NCBI RefSeq assembly: GCF_021222645.1
Contig: NZ_CP089520.1
Location: forward strand, 1 to 64,000
Length of the DNA stretch: 64,000 bases
Source of the DNA: Candidatus Nanosynbacter sp. HMT-352
GTDB lineage: Bacteria > Patescibacteriota > Saccharimonadia > Saccharimonadales > Saccharimonadaceae
Direction: 5' to 3'
A program made the translations under genes and the position numbers. The notes under the pieces are model-generated. The model was not told the origin of the DNA. It made no database searches and worked only from the letters and a program-made list of their open reading frames with translations. This document shows positions 44,798 through 52,754 of the stretch, piece by piece (within the stretch, counting starts at the first letter, position 1; every line of letters starts with the position of its first letter).

Positions 44798-45328
44798 ATG
44801 ACAGAGAGTATTAAAGATAAGCAGTTCGACGGGCAACGTGATGGTGAGCGATTGCTGTTTGTATTTCGTCGCCATATAATCGCTATGCGAAAAGGATTTT
44901 ATCTACTTCTTGGGTCTATGGCGTTTGGTTCGTTGCCTTTTTTAATTTGGCAAGATAACTTAAGCTTTTTGTGGGTATTTATTGGTGGGTTTATTTTTGG
45001 GTTAATACTATTTTTCTATCATTTTTTGATGTGGTTTTATACCTACTACATTGTTACTGATCAGAGAATTCGTCAAATTACTCAGCATGGATTTTTTGGT
45101 AAAGACGTCATTGAGTTAAAATTATCAAAAATTCAAAATATTAGCTATAGTGTCCCGGGGTTTAGTGGTGAAATGTTTAAGTTTGGTACAATAGTTATTC
45201 AAACTTTTGTTGGAGATCTTGTTATAAAAAACGTAGAACATCCAGATAAGATCTATAATAAACTACAAGACGCAGTGGAAATTTCGACAAAGAAGGAGGA
45301 TAGCAATGAAGAACCTATTGAACCGTAA
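44798..45328 (+). CDS. Bacterial PH-domain membrane protein
   Basis: YdbS/bPH2-like protein: two membrane helices (residues about 34-80) followed by a PH-like domain (YYIVTDQRIRQITQHGFFGKDVIELKLSKIQNISY). The 176-aa frame ends in an acidic tail overlapping the next gene by 23 nt. No ribosome binding site and no -10 exists in the 5 nt after the tRNA CCA, so its mRNA must come from the tRNA transcript; cutting at the tRNA 3' end would leave a 5'-GATAT leader before the ATG. Confidence 0.85.
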   Translation: MTESIKDKQFDGQRDGERLLFVFRRHIIAMRKGFYLLLGSMAFGSLPFLIWQDNLSFLWVFIGGFIFGLILFFYHFLMWFYTYYIVTDQRIRQITQHGFFGKDVIELKLSKIQNISYSVPGFSGEMFKFGTIVIQTFVGDLVIKNVEHPDKIYNKLQDAVEISTKKEDSNEEPIEP

Positions 45329-46304
45329 AGATAAAAAACAATCAAAAACACTACCAAAAAGAATTACGAATGATACAGTAGCTCAGCATCGGGAAAAGGT
45401 TTTGGCGGCTGGTCGTAAGCATAAATACCCCGTACAATACACCAAACGTCGATTAGTATGGATAACTATGTTTGTTAGTATTATTATATTGGCTATTTTT
45501 GTTGTTATTGGCTGGATGCAGTTATATGTTTGGAGAGATACGAGCGATATTGCATACAGGATAACCAAGATCTTACCTCTTCCAGTGGCTAATATTGATG
45601 GAGAAAATGCCGAGTATAGCGACTATCTTTTGTATCATCGTAGCTCATTGGCAGTATTACAGTCTCAGGGACAAGCAGATCAAAAGGACAAAGTTAAGTT
45701 CTATCAAAACCAATCCATAAACAAAGCCTTAGAGGTTGCGTATGCTAAAAAGCTTGCAAGAGAGAATAATATCACGATTGATGATAAAAGAGCTCAAGAT
45801 TTAATTAAAAGTCAACAGGAATCTAGTAAGCTTTCGCAGACTGCTTACGCATCCGTAGTAAAAGATAACCTCCATTGGTCAATGGATGAGTTGAAGATTG
45901 CTATGAAATACACCTTATTAAAACAAGAAGTTTCTTTTAAGGTTGATAAGACTGCGGGCAGTCTAGCATCTGATATCGAGAAGAAGCTGCGAGCAGGTAA
46001 ATCTCTAAAGGATGTCGCTACAGAGATGGGTGATAAAGTACAACCTGTGTTTGACCTGTCTGTGTCTGTAGATAATTCCGATGGAGGCTTAACGAAATCA
46101 GCTATGTCCTTAGTAAAGGGTAAAACTTCAGGCCCCATAAAAACCCTTTCCGGTGATGGGTATTATTTCGTGACACTTAATAATATCGAGGGTAATGTCG
46201 TAAATTATTCCTACATAAAAGTTCCGCTAACAGAATTTAATAGTCGTCTTAACTACTTAAAAAATAACAACAAGGTAAAGTACTTCATTTCTATAGACAA
46301 ATAA
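45306..46304 (+). CDS. Membrane-anchored SurA/PrsA-like foldase
   Basis: 332 residues. A basic cytoplasmic N-terminus (residues 1-50) precedes one membrane helix (about 52-74). The outside part has a SurA-N-like helical region with conserved INKALEVAYAKKLARENNITI and a parvulin-like PPIase region near residues 215-300 (AGKSLKDVATEMGD, LVKGKTSGPIKTLSGDGYYFV). This suggests a peptidyl-prolyl isomerase or chaperone for exported proteins, possibly the pilus and sorted surface proteins. AAGGAGG lies within the preceding gene. Confidence 0.75.
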   Translation: MKNLLNRKDKKQSKTLPKRITNDTVAQHREKVLAAGRKHKYPVQYTKRRLVWITMFVSIIILAIFVVIGWMQLYVWRDTSDIAYRITKILPLPVANIDGENAEYSDYLLYHRSSLAVLQSQGQADQKDKVKFYQNQSINKALEVAYAKKLARENNITIDDKRAQDLIKSQQESSKLSQTAYASVVKDNLHWSMDELKIAMKYTLLKQEVSFKVDKTAGSLASDIEKKLRAGKSLKDVATEMGDKVQPVFDLSVSVDNSDGGLTKSAMSLVKGKTSGPIKTLSGDGYYFVTLNNIEGNVVNYSYIKVPLTEFNSRLNYLKNNNKVKYFISIDK

Positions 46305-46314
46305 TCGCTCTAGT

Positions 46315-46342
46315 TTGAAAAAGCTTCTATTTTTGCTATAAT
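46315..46342 (+). promoter_or_regulatory. Promoter of tRNA-Thr
   Basis: TTGAAA (46315-46320), 16-bp spacer, TATAAT (46337-46342) preceded by TGC. The tRNA 5' end follows 14 nt later. Confidence 0.75.
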
Positions 46343-46356
46343 CTCCTAAGGAGCTT

Positions 46357-46432
46357 GCCGTTGTAGCTCAGCTGGTAGAGCAGCTCATTCGTAACGAGCA
46401 GGTCGCTGGTTCAAGCCCAGTCAACGGCTCCA
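46357..46432 (+). tRNA. tRNA-Thr (anticodon CGT)
   Basis: 76 nt. The acceptor GCCGTTG pairs with CAACGGC; the anticodon loop is TTCGTAA; the T-arm is GCTGG-TTCAAGC-CCAGT; CCA is encoded at 46430-46432. It decodes ACG. A protein gene starts 4 nt after the CCA. Confidence 0.94.
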
Positions 46433-46436
46433 TTTT

Positions 46437-46814
46437 ATGAAAGATACTATAAAGAAATTGATAAAAATTGTTTTTAGCGACAGGACTGTGGCAACTCTTT
46501 TGATCGTTAATGTTGTTGTGGCTATTGTTGTGTCTGTATTTTTAGGATTGTCGATAAAGCATAGCGAGGCTCAGGTTATTACGCGCTATACCGCGTATGG
46601 TGATGCAAATTTCTATAGGAGCCACTGGTTTGGTCTGTTTAGTTATATTGTTTTAGCGTTTATGGTAGCTCTTGGTCATTCTGTGTTAAGTGTTAAATTA
46701 ATATCGCTAGAGAAGCGAAGCTTGGCTATGTTTCTTCTGTGGCTGACTCTGGGCATCTTGGTTATTTTATCTATTTTAGGATATTCAATTATTAAAATTG
46801 CATCGATAGGGTAA
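46437..46814 (+). CDS. Small polytopic membrane protein
   Basis: 125 residues, family unknown. Three membrane helices (residues about 18-40, 68-88, 98-120) with a loop carrying YTAYGDANFYRSHWFG between the first two. The start codon lies 4 nt after the CCA of tRNA-Thr and has no ribosome binding site, so this is a second tRNA-linked start. It is 3 nt before the glycosyltransferase gene and probably forms an operon with it; a role as membrane partner of that enzyme is inferred. Confidence 0.75.
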   Translation: MKDTIKKLIKIVFSDRTVATLLIVNVVVAIVVSVFLGLSIKHSEAQVITRYTAYGDANFYRSHWFGLFSYIVLAFMVALGHSVLSVKLISLEKRSLAMFLLWLTLGILVILSILGYSIIKIASIG

Positions 46815-46817
46815 TGT

Positions 46818-48506
46818 ATGGACATTGAAATTCCACTTGGCAAACGAACGAAAAAATATCGTTTTCTTGAGATGCTCCCAGGAATATTGAGTTACGGAGC
46901 TGTCATTCTTTTGATAATTTTGTCTATTTTAAGTCCTGTTTTGGCGTCAATTTATCTATTGTCTATAATCCTAGCCGCGTTCGTGAAGGCTATAGCGATT
47001 AGCTATAGAGTAATCAATGGCCACAATAACATGGAAAGGGCATCAAAAGTTGATTGGAATGGGCGATTGTCTGATTTAGAAAGCCCAAAAGAAGCGTACT
47101 CTAAACTGAGGGGGGTTGAGTCTAAAGAGTTGCTATACCAGCAGCATTTAGATAATCTAAAGTTTATGTCTGCTGCGGAAGATGGATATTTTCCTAAGCC
47201 AAGTAGTATTTACAACGCTCTTATTATGCCTGCGTATAATGAGAGCATAGAGGTTATTGAACCTGCTCTTAAGTCAGTCTTAGATACAACATACGACAAA
47301 AAGCGGCTGATAGTGGTTTTTGCGTATGAAGAGCGTGGTGGTGTTGATATTGATACAACAGCCAAGACATTGAAGAAGAAATACGGTAAATATTTTCACT
47401 CTTTTCATATCGTAAAACACCCAAAGGACCTGCCAAACGAAGTAGTCGGTAAAGGTGGAAATATTACATATGCGGGTAAGTGGCTGGAGAGATATTTACA
47501 GCAAGAGGGAATAGCTTTTTCTGATGTTATTGTTACAACAATGGACTGCGATAATAAGCCGCATAAGTATTACTTTGATTATGTAACATATGAATATGTT
47601 ACCCGCGAGGACAGGAAACATTTATCATTTCAGCCAATATGTTTGTTTACTAATAATATATGGGATGTTCCTGCTCCCATGAGAGTGGTGGCGACGGGGA
47701 ATTCGTTTTGGAACATCATTAGTTCTATGCGTCCATACTCTTTGCGTAATTTCGCGTCACATTCTCAGCCGATGAGTGCACTTGTTGAGATGAATTTTTG
47801 GAGCACTAGAACGATTGTTGAGGATGGGCACCAATATTGGCGAAGTTATTTCTATTTTAGTGGTAATTATGAGGTTGTGCCTATTTTTGTGCCAATTTAT
47901 CAAGATGCGGTATTGTCTAATGGATATAGGAAGACACTAAAGGCTCAGTTTATTCAGTTGCGCCGCTGGAGTTATGGGGCTTCTGATGTGGCTTATGTGG
48001 GTAACAATGTGTTTAATAGGAATAGAACTACAAAATTTTGGCCTAGCTTAGCTAGGTTCATAAGGTTACTAGATGGTCACGTAACGCAGGCTTGTATCGC
48101 TTTGATCGTTGCTTTTGGCGGATGGGCACCGCTTGTGCTGAATGGTGAGGCTGCTCGTAGTGTTGCTGCACATCAACTGCCAGATACAGTTAGCTTAATA
48201 CAACAGATAGCTATGGTGGGTATTCTGGTTTCAATTTTCGTATCATTTAAACTTCTGCCTCCGCGTCCAGAAAGATATAAAAAGAGTAGGAATATATTGA
48301 TGGTCTTGCAATGGGCTCTGATGCCTGTAATTGCTATAGTATACAGCTCAATGGCTTCGTACAATGCTCAGACTCATCTTCTGATCGGTAAATACCTTGA
48401 TAAGTTTGATGTAACAGAGAAGACTACAGTGGAGATGAATGATCAGAGTCGTGCTCAGAATAAGAAAAAGAAGGGCGACCCCGACGCTTCTTCCTCTGGG
48501 GAGTAA
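46818..48506 (+). CDS. Family-2 membrane glycosyltransferase
   Basis: Processive-type GT2 enzyme of 562 residues. Two N-terminal membrane helices are followed by the catalytic domain: PAYNESIEVIEPAL (nucleotide-sugar site), TTMDCDNKPH (metal-binding DxD-like), VEDGHQYWRSYF (ED acceptor site) and QLRRWSYGA (Q-x-x-R-W). Four C-terminal helices and a charged tail follow. It most likely makes a cell-surface polysaccharide. Its last 83 nt overlap the convergent nrdR gene. Confidence 0.88.
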   Translation: MDIEIPLGKRTKKYRFLEMLPGILSYGAVILLIILSILSPVLASIYLLSIILAAFVKAIAISYRVINGHNNMERASKVDWNGRLSDLESPKEAYSKLRGVESKELLYQQHLDNLKFMSAAEDGYFPKPSSIYNALIMPAYNESIEVIEPALKSVLDTTYDKKRLIVVFAYEERGGVDIDTTAKTLKKKYGKYFHSFHIVKHPKDLPNEVVGKGGNITYAGKWLERYLQQEGIAFSDVIVTTMDCDNKPHKYYFDYVTYEYVTREDRKHLSFQPICLFTNNIWDVPAPMRVVATGNSFWNIISSMRPYSLRNFASHSQPMSALVEMNFWSTRTIVEDGHQYWRSYFYFSGNYEVVPIFVPIYQDAVLSNGYRKTLKAQFIQLRRWSYGASDVAYVGNNVFNRNRTTKFWPSLARFIRLLDGHVTQACIALIVAFGGWAPLVLNGEAARSVAAHQLPDTVSLIQQIAMVGILVSIFVSFKLLPPRPERYKKSRNILMVLQWALMPVIAIVYSSMASYNAQTHLLIGKYLDKFDVTEKTTVEMNDQSRAQNKKKKGDPDASSSGE

Positions 48507-48909
48507 TAAGATTGTGTTGTGCTGCGTATTGCAGTGCGGCTATTTGATCAAAATTCTGTAATGTCGAGTGAGTTATTTCGGCGATATATTGTGGCGATAT
48601 CGTGTACTCGTTTTGTAAAAGCGTCAACTTGTCTTGTATAGTATTGGCTAAGTCGTAACTATATGAGGCTGCTAATCTATCGTCATGATTAAAACTTCGC
48701 GCAATACTAAGCATTAGCTTTCCTATAGAAAAATTATTTTTCTTGCCATTTTGTGATATAACAATGAGGTCAATCACAGGCTTTTCGTAGGTTGTAAAAG
48801 AATAGCCACATTGGTCGCATATATGTCTGCGCCAGGTTATTGGGTATTTTTTATTTTGACGAGAATTTGTTATGTGGGTTTTTCCGTGAAAACATTTTAT
48901 ACATATCAT
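48424..48909 (-). CDS. nrdR: NrdR-like ribonucleotide reductase repressor
   Basis: Zinc-ribbon plus ATP-cone repressor that senses dATP/ATP and binds NrdR boxes. Both zinc knuckles are present (CIKC near residue 3 and CDQC near residue 31). The ATP-cone follows (VIVISQNGKKNNFSIGKLMLSIARSF). A Lys/Arg-rich, Ser-rich C-terminal tail is unusual. At 161 residues it is near the family length. An NrdR box lies directly upstream of its start (48912-48921). No nrdA/nrdB or nrdD gene is in the window. Confidence 0.85.
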   Translation of the reverse strand: MICIKCFHGKTHITNSRQNKKYPITWRRHICDQCGYSFTTYEKPVIDLIVISQNGKKNNFSIGKLMLSIARSFNHDDRLAASYSYDLANTIQDKLTLLQNEYTISPQYIAEITHSTLQNFDQIAALQYAAQHNLITPQRKKRRGRPSFSYSEHDSDHSSPL

Positions 48910-48911
48910 AT

Positions 48912-48921
48912 CAATATATTG
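48912..48921 (-). promoter_or_regulatory. NrdR box at nrdR
   Basis: CAATATATTG is a perfect match to the core C-W-A-T-A-T-A-T-W-G of NrdR operators and lies 2 nt before the nrdR start codon, inside a longer palindrome (48911-48922). It suggests autorepression. Only one box was found, while reductase promoters often have two. Confidence 0.6.
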
Positions 48922-48960
48922 ACATATAGCTATAAAAAAATCCAGTGGAAAAGTACTGTG

Positions 48961-48993
48961 TAAAACAAAAATCGCCTCATTCTAGAGGCGATT
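48961..48993 (-). terminator. Terminator of the 41-aa gene
   Basis: AATCGCCTC (48970-48978) pairs with GAGGCGATT (48985-48993). In the minus-strand direction the hairpin is followed by TTTTGTTTT. Confidence 0.85.
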
Positions 48994-49012
48994 GCTTCGT
49001 AAATATAGAAAC

Positions 49013-49138
49013 TTAACTAAGTATAGATCTTTCTTCGTTAATCTTCTTGTTGTATTCGTAGTGAATTTTGGTCTTGCTCAATAAAGAACAATGTTGTGGC
49101 TTTTTTGTGCCTAAATTAGGCGAGTCATATTTACTCAT
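49013..49138 (-). CDS. Putative 41-residue protein
   Basis: Small open frame: ATG at 49138 (minus strand), TAA at 49013-49015. It begins MSKYDSPNLGTKKP and is rich in Lys, Tyr, Asn and Ser, with one Cys and no membrane segment. It has a complete promoter on the minus strand (TTGACT, 17-bp spacer, TAGAAT) with 7 nt to the ATG, and a strong terminator 20 nt after the stop. Together these make an independent single-gene unit. I do not recognise the family; a small ribosome-associated or basic regulatory protein is possible but unsupported. Confidence 0.6.
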   Translation of the reverse strand: MSKYDSPNLGTKKPQHCSLLSKTKIHYEYNKKINEERSILS

Positions 49139-49145
49139 GTTCCAA

Positions 49146-49174
49146 ATTCTAACATACTTATTGAATAAAGTCAA
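49146..49174 (-). promoter_or_regulatory. Promoter of the 41-aa gene
   Basis: On the minus strand: TTGACT (complement of 49169-49174), 17-bp spacer, TAGAAT (complement of 49146-49151), 7 nt to the ATG. Confidence 0.75.
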
Positions 49175-49230
49175 GGTCTGTGCGGAAAATCTGTAGGTTT
49201 GATTGTTTTTTGTATTAACTAACTCTATCT

Positions 49231-49259
49231 ATAAAAAGCCTCGTCTACTATCGACGAGG
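49231..49259 (-). terminator. Terminator of tRNA-Val
   Basis: CCTCGTC (49239-49245) pairs with GACGAGG (49253-49259); in the minus direction it is followed by CTTTTTAT. Confidence 0.8.
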
Positions 49260-49274
49260 TTTATTTATCGTATC

Positions 49275-49351
49275 TGGTGGGCAATAGAGGATTCGAACCT
49301 CTCACCTCTTCAACGTCAATGAAGCGCTCTAGCCAAATGAGCTAATCGCCC
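49275..49351 (-). tRNA. tRNA-Val (anticodon GAC)
   Basis: 77 nt on the minus strand: the acceptor GGGCGAT pairs with ATTGCCC; the anticodon arm is CTTCA-TTGACGT-TGAAG; the T-arm is AGAGG-TTCGAAT-CCTCT; CCA is encoded (complement of 49275-49277). It decodes GUC and GUU. Unlike the other two tRNAs here it has its own terminator and no linked protein gene. Confidence 0.93.
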
Positions 49352-49361
49352 AGATATAATA

Positions 49362-49390
49362 ATATTATCACAACAGATGTCTAGTAGCAA
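49362..49390 (-). promoter_or_regulatory. Promoter of tRNA-Val
   Basis: On the minus strand: TTGCTA (complement of 49385-49390), 17-bp spacer, TAATAT (complement of 49362-49367) preceded by TGA. It overlaps the thrS promoter region. Confidence 0.6.
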
Positions 49391-49399
49391 GGAGCGTGG

Positions 49400-49405
49400 T
49401 ATAAT
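49400..49405 (+). promoter_or_regulatory. Extended -10 box of thrS, leaderless type
   Basis: TATAAT preceded by TGG; six bases before ATG 49412. Confidence 0.75.
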
Positions 49406-49411
49406 ACTGAT

Positions 49412-51223
49412 ATGAGCGAAGAAGAATTAAGATCTATGAGACATAGTCTAGCGCACATTATGGCGCAGGCTATTCAGCATTTATGGCCTCAAGCGAAGTT
49501 CGGTGTGGGTCCAGCTATCGATAATGGCTTTTACTATGATGTCTATCTTGACAACGGGACAATTTCTGAAGCTGATCTTCCGAAGATAGAAAAGGAGATG
49601 CGAAAGATCATAGCGGCTGATTATCCGCTTGAAAGGCGCGATGTGTCGGTAGAAGAGGCTATTGATTGGGCTATAAAGGGAGATCAGTCATTTAAGGTGG
49701 AACTACTGAATGACCTTAAGCGATCTGGTACTACAGTTGCTAGTGAATTGACTGGAGAAAAAATGGGGTCTGTGTCTGATGGCGATAGTAAAGTTGAGAC
49801 TGTTTCTTTGTATTCTCAGGGTGATTACACTGATTTGTGTAGGGGCGGACATGTGGATAGCACTGGAAAGGTTGGCGTATTTAAACTTACTAAGACGGCT
49901 GGAGCGTATTGGCGAGGCAGTGAAAATAATCCACAAATGCAACGAATATATGGTGTAGCGTTTGCTACGCAGGAAGAGCTGGATGAATATCTGAATAGAT
50001 TGGAGATTGCAAAACAGCGAGATCATCGCAAATTAGGTAGGGAGCTTGATTTGTATACAACTTCACCCTTGGTGGGGATTGGTTTACCTTTGTTTACTCC
50101 TCGCGGTACGATTTTACGAGATATAGTGGCTCAATATTCGAACCAGCTGAGACAGAAGTTTGGCTTTGAAAAAGTATGGACGCCTCATATTACGAAAAAA
50201 GATCTATATGAAACATCGGGACATTGGGCTAAGTTTGGAGAGGAATTATTTTTAGTTAAAAGCCAGGAAACTAGCGACGAGATGGCTCTTAAGCCTATGA
50301 ACTGTCCACATCATACGCAAATTTTTGCCTCACGACCGCGAAGTTATCGTGATATGCCGGTAAGATACTTGGAGACGACAACAGATTATCGTGACGAAAA
50401 AACTGGCGAGCTGGGCGGATTGAATCGAGTTCGCTCACTAACGCAAGATGATAGCCATATATTTTGTCGTACTGATCAGATTGAAGATGAGATTAATAAT
50501 TTATTGTCGGCTGCCCGCGAGCTATATAGATCAATTGATATGAAGCTCAGGGTTCGCTTGAGCTACCGTGATGAATCCAACTCGTACCTGGGTGACCTTG
50601 GCTTATGGGATTCCGCACAGAACCAGTTAAAGTCTGCTGTTGAGAAAGTAGGTTTGGATTATTTCGAACAAGAGGGTGAGGCGGCATTTTATGGTCCAAA
50701 GATTGACTTTATGGCGACGGATGCAATCGGTCGTGAACATCAAGTTGCAACTGTGCAGCTGGATTTTGTGCAACCACAAAGGTTTGGTTTGGAATATACG
50801 GATAATGATGGCAATTTTACAGCACCAGTTATGATTCACTGTGCCTTATTGGGCTCAATTGAGCGATTCTTAAGTGTGTTTATAGAACATACTGGCGGAT
50901 GGTTTCCGTTTTGGGCGGCTCCGGAACAAGTTCGTATTTTGACGATTAACGACACGGTGTTAGAGTATGTTGATAAAATAACAACTATATTATCAGACAT
51001 TACTCTCATGAAGCCAGTTAGATATAACGATGTAAGATTTACAATAAACTCTAGAAATGAATCATTAGGCAAGAAGATTAGGGAAGCTACTTCTATGAAG
51101 ATACCTGTTCAACTTATCGTAGGACCAAAGGATATGGAAGCTAGTGAGGTTAGTGTTCGCACGCAATCTGGTGAAGAAAAAATATCATTGGAGCAGCTTG
51201 CTGAGTATATAAAATCTTTATAG
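49412..51223 (+). CDS. thrS: Threonyl-tRNA synthetase without TGS domain
   Basis: Class II synthetase charging tRNA-Thr. The editing domain begins almost at the N-terminus (MRHSLAHIMAQAIQHLWP) and includes the CRGGHV motif; the aminoacylation core has LKPMNCPHH with the zinc-binding cysteine, and the anticodon-binding domain closes the protein. The N-terminal TGS domain of about 60 residues usual in ThrRS is absent, and the leaderless promoter at the start shows it is not missed by annotation. A tRNA-Thr gene lies 3 kb upstream. Confidence 0.95.
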   Translation: MSEEELRSMRHSLAHIMAQAIQHLWPQAKFGVGPAIDNGFYYDVYLDNGTISEADLPKIEKEMRKIIAADYPLERRDVSVEEAIDWAIKGDQSFKVELLNDLKRSGTTVASELTGEKMGSVSDGDSKVETVSLYSQGDYTDLCRGGHVDSTGKVGVFKLTKTAGAYWRGSENNPQMQRIYGVAFATQEELDEYLNRLEIAKQRDHRKLGRELDLYTTSPLVGIGLPLFTPRGTILRDIVAQYSNQLRQKFGFEKVWTPHITKKDLYETSGHWAKFGEELFLVKSQETSDEMALKPMNCPHHTQIFASRPRSYRDMPVRYLETTTDYRDEKTGELGGLNRVRSLTQDDSHIFCRTDQIEDEINNLLSAARELYRSIDMKLRVRLSYRDESNSYLGDLGLWDSAQNQLKSAVEKVGLDYFEQEGEAAFYGPKIDFMATDAIGREHQVATVQLDFVQPQRFGLEYTDNDGNFTAPVMIHCALLGSIERFLSVFIEHTGGWFPFWAAPEQVRILTINDTVLEYVDKITTILSDITLMKPVRYNDVRFTINSRNESLGKKIREATSMKIPVQLIVGPKDMEASEVSVRTQSGEEKISLEQLAEYIKSL

Positions 51224-51234
51224 GATTGAATTAA

Positions 51235-52137
51235 TTGGATAAGTTTGCGGAATTAGATAATAGCGTTAGTGAAAGTCACCTACCGCTAATTGTAATTATT
51301 GGCCCTACCGCTAGCGGCAAAACATCGTTGGCTATACAATTAGCGAAGAAGTATAGAGGAGAGATAATTTGCGCTGACAGCAGGACTGTCTATCGTGGTA
51401 TGAATATCGGGACAGCTAAGCCTTCTTTAGGTGAACAGCAAGTAGTGCCTCATTGGGGTCTTGACTTAGTAGATCCAGGAGATTCTTTCAGTGCGTCGCA
51501 ATTTAAGGATTATGCCTGTCAAAAGATTAAAGAAATCCGAAGTCGAGGAAATATTCCATTTCTTGTTGGTGGAACAGGGTTGTATATTGATTCTGTTATT
51601 TTTGATTTTCAATTTGGGGCTAAGTCTAATGAAGATAAGAGGTGTGATTTACAGGAAATGACGGTGTCTGAGCTTCAGCAATACTGCGCTAATCATAATA
51701 TACTCTTGCCGGAGAATAGTAAAAATAAAAGATATCTAGTTAGGGCTATTGAACGAGCCGATGAAAAGCCGTCTAGACTGGAGGTTCCATTGAATAATAC
51801 TATCGTTGTTGGAATTACTACAGATAAGCAGTTGTTGAAGCAAAGAATTACAGATAGGGCAAAAAAAATGTTCAAGGATGGTGTTGTAGAAGAAACAATA
51901 GAATTAGCCAATAATTCCGGGTGGTGCAATGAGGCTATGACGGGTAATGTTTATCCTATTATTAAGAAATTAATCGAGAAAGAAATAGATGAAGATCAGA
52001 CTATTCGGGAGTTTATCGTTAGTGATGTAAACTTAGTAAAACGTCAGTTGACGTGGTTTAGACGAAACCCATTTATTGAATGGGGAGATATTCGTTCGTG
52101 TGAACAATATTTATCTCGAGTATTAGATAGTAAGTAA
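51235..52137 (+). CDS. miaA: tRNA dimethylallyltransferase MiaA
   Basis: Adds a dimethylallyl group to A37 of tRNAs reading U-first codons. P-loop GPTASGKTSLAIQLA, the ADSRTVYRGMNIGTAKP segment and the VGGTGLYIDSV segment are all present; the C-terminal arm ends WFRRNPFIEW. It starts with TTG 51235, 11 nt after thrS, with only a weak ribosome binding site; the first about 15 residues are not family-conserved and a later internal start is possible. Length 300 is typical. Confidence 0.92.
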   Translation: MDKFAELDNSVSESHLPLIVIIGPTASGKTSLAIQLAKKYRGEIICADSRTVYRGMNIGTAKPSLGEQQVVPHWGLDLVDPGDSFSASQFKDYACQKIKEIRSRGNIPFLVGGTGLYIDSVIFDFQFGAKSNEDKRCDLQEMTVSELQQYCANHNILLPENSKNKRYLVRAIERADEKPSRLEVPLNNTIVVGITTDKQLLKQRITDRAKKMFKDGVVEETIELANNSGWCNEAMTGNVYPIIKKLIEKEIDEDQTIREFIVSDVNLVKRQLTWFRRNPFIEWGDIRSCEQYLSRVLDSK

Positions 52138-52146
52138 AAAATATGT

Positions 52147-52152
52147 TACAAT
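52147..52152 (+). promoter_or_regulatory. Extended -10 box before the HTH gene
   Basis: TACAAT preceded by TGT; nine bases before ATG 52162. Confidence 0.55.
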
Positions 52153-52161
52153 TATAGTGCA

Positions 52162-52752
52162 ATGATTGATTCATTATTTGGTTCAAAAACTAGGGTAAAA
52201 TTACTTCATCTTTTTCTGAACAATCCAGAAAAGTCATTTTACGTGAGAGAGATCACTAGGCTGATTGATGAGCAGATAAACTCCGTTCGTCGAGAACTGG
52301 CTAATATGGTATCTGTGGGTATAGTGCAGCAAGACGCTATTGATAATAAGCTATATTATAGTGTAAATGAGACTTATCTTTATATTAAGCCGCTTACGGC
52401 TATATTTTCAGACAAGAGTGCGGAAGGGTGTGCAGATGTAGGTGATATTTCCTGGGAGGATTCCCTGAAGAGAGTGAAGGGTTTAAAGTTGGCTATTATC
52501 TCAGGAAAGCTGGTAGTTGGGTCAAACTCTTCTATTGATCTATTGTTAGTTGGTGATGATATATCCACTTTAGCGATAAAAAATCTCACCAAAAAAATTG
52601 AAAAAGATAAAAAAACAGAGATAAATTATACTGTTATGTCCTATGACGATTTTTATTATAGGATGAGTGTCAAGGATAGATTTATAATGGATATTGTAAG
52701 AAATAAGCATTCAGTAGTAGTAGATATAGAAAATATAATGAGGAAGGAGTAG
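52162..52752 (+). CDS. Winged-HTH regulator with NTase-like C-terminus
   Basis: Residues 1-75 form an ArsR/MarR-like winged helix (SKTRVKLLHLFLNNPEKSFYVREITRLID). Residues about 105-190 resemble a minimal nucleotidyltransferase fold of the type attached to such HTH proteins (LKLAIISGKLVVGSNSSIDLLLVGDD). The usual G-S-x(n)-D-x-D metal site is partly changed: S-N-S-S-I-D-L-L remains. Length 196. It lies 2 nt before the MBL-fold gene with which it is probably co-transcribed. Its target is unknown. Confidence 0.7.
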   Translation: MIDSLFGSKTRVKLLHLFLNNPEKSFYVREITRLIDEQINSVRRELANMVSVGIVQQDAIDNKLYYSVNETYLYIKPLTAIFSDKSAEGCADVGDISWEDSLKRVKGLKLAIISGKLVVGSNSSIDLLLVGDDISTLAIKNLTKKIEKDKKTEINYTVMSYDDFYYRMSVKDRFIMDIVRNKHSVVVDIENIMRKE

Positions 52753-52754
52753 GA

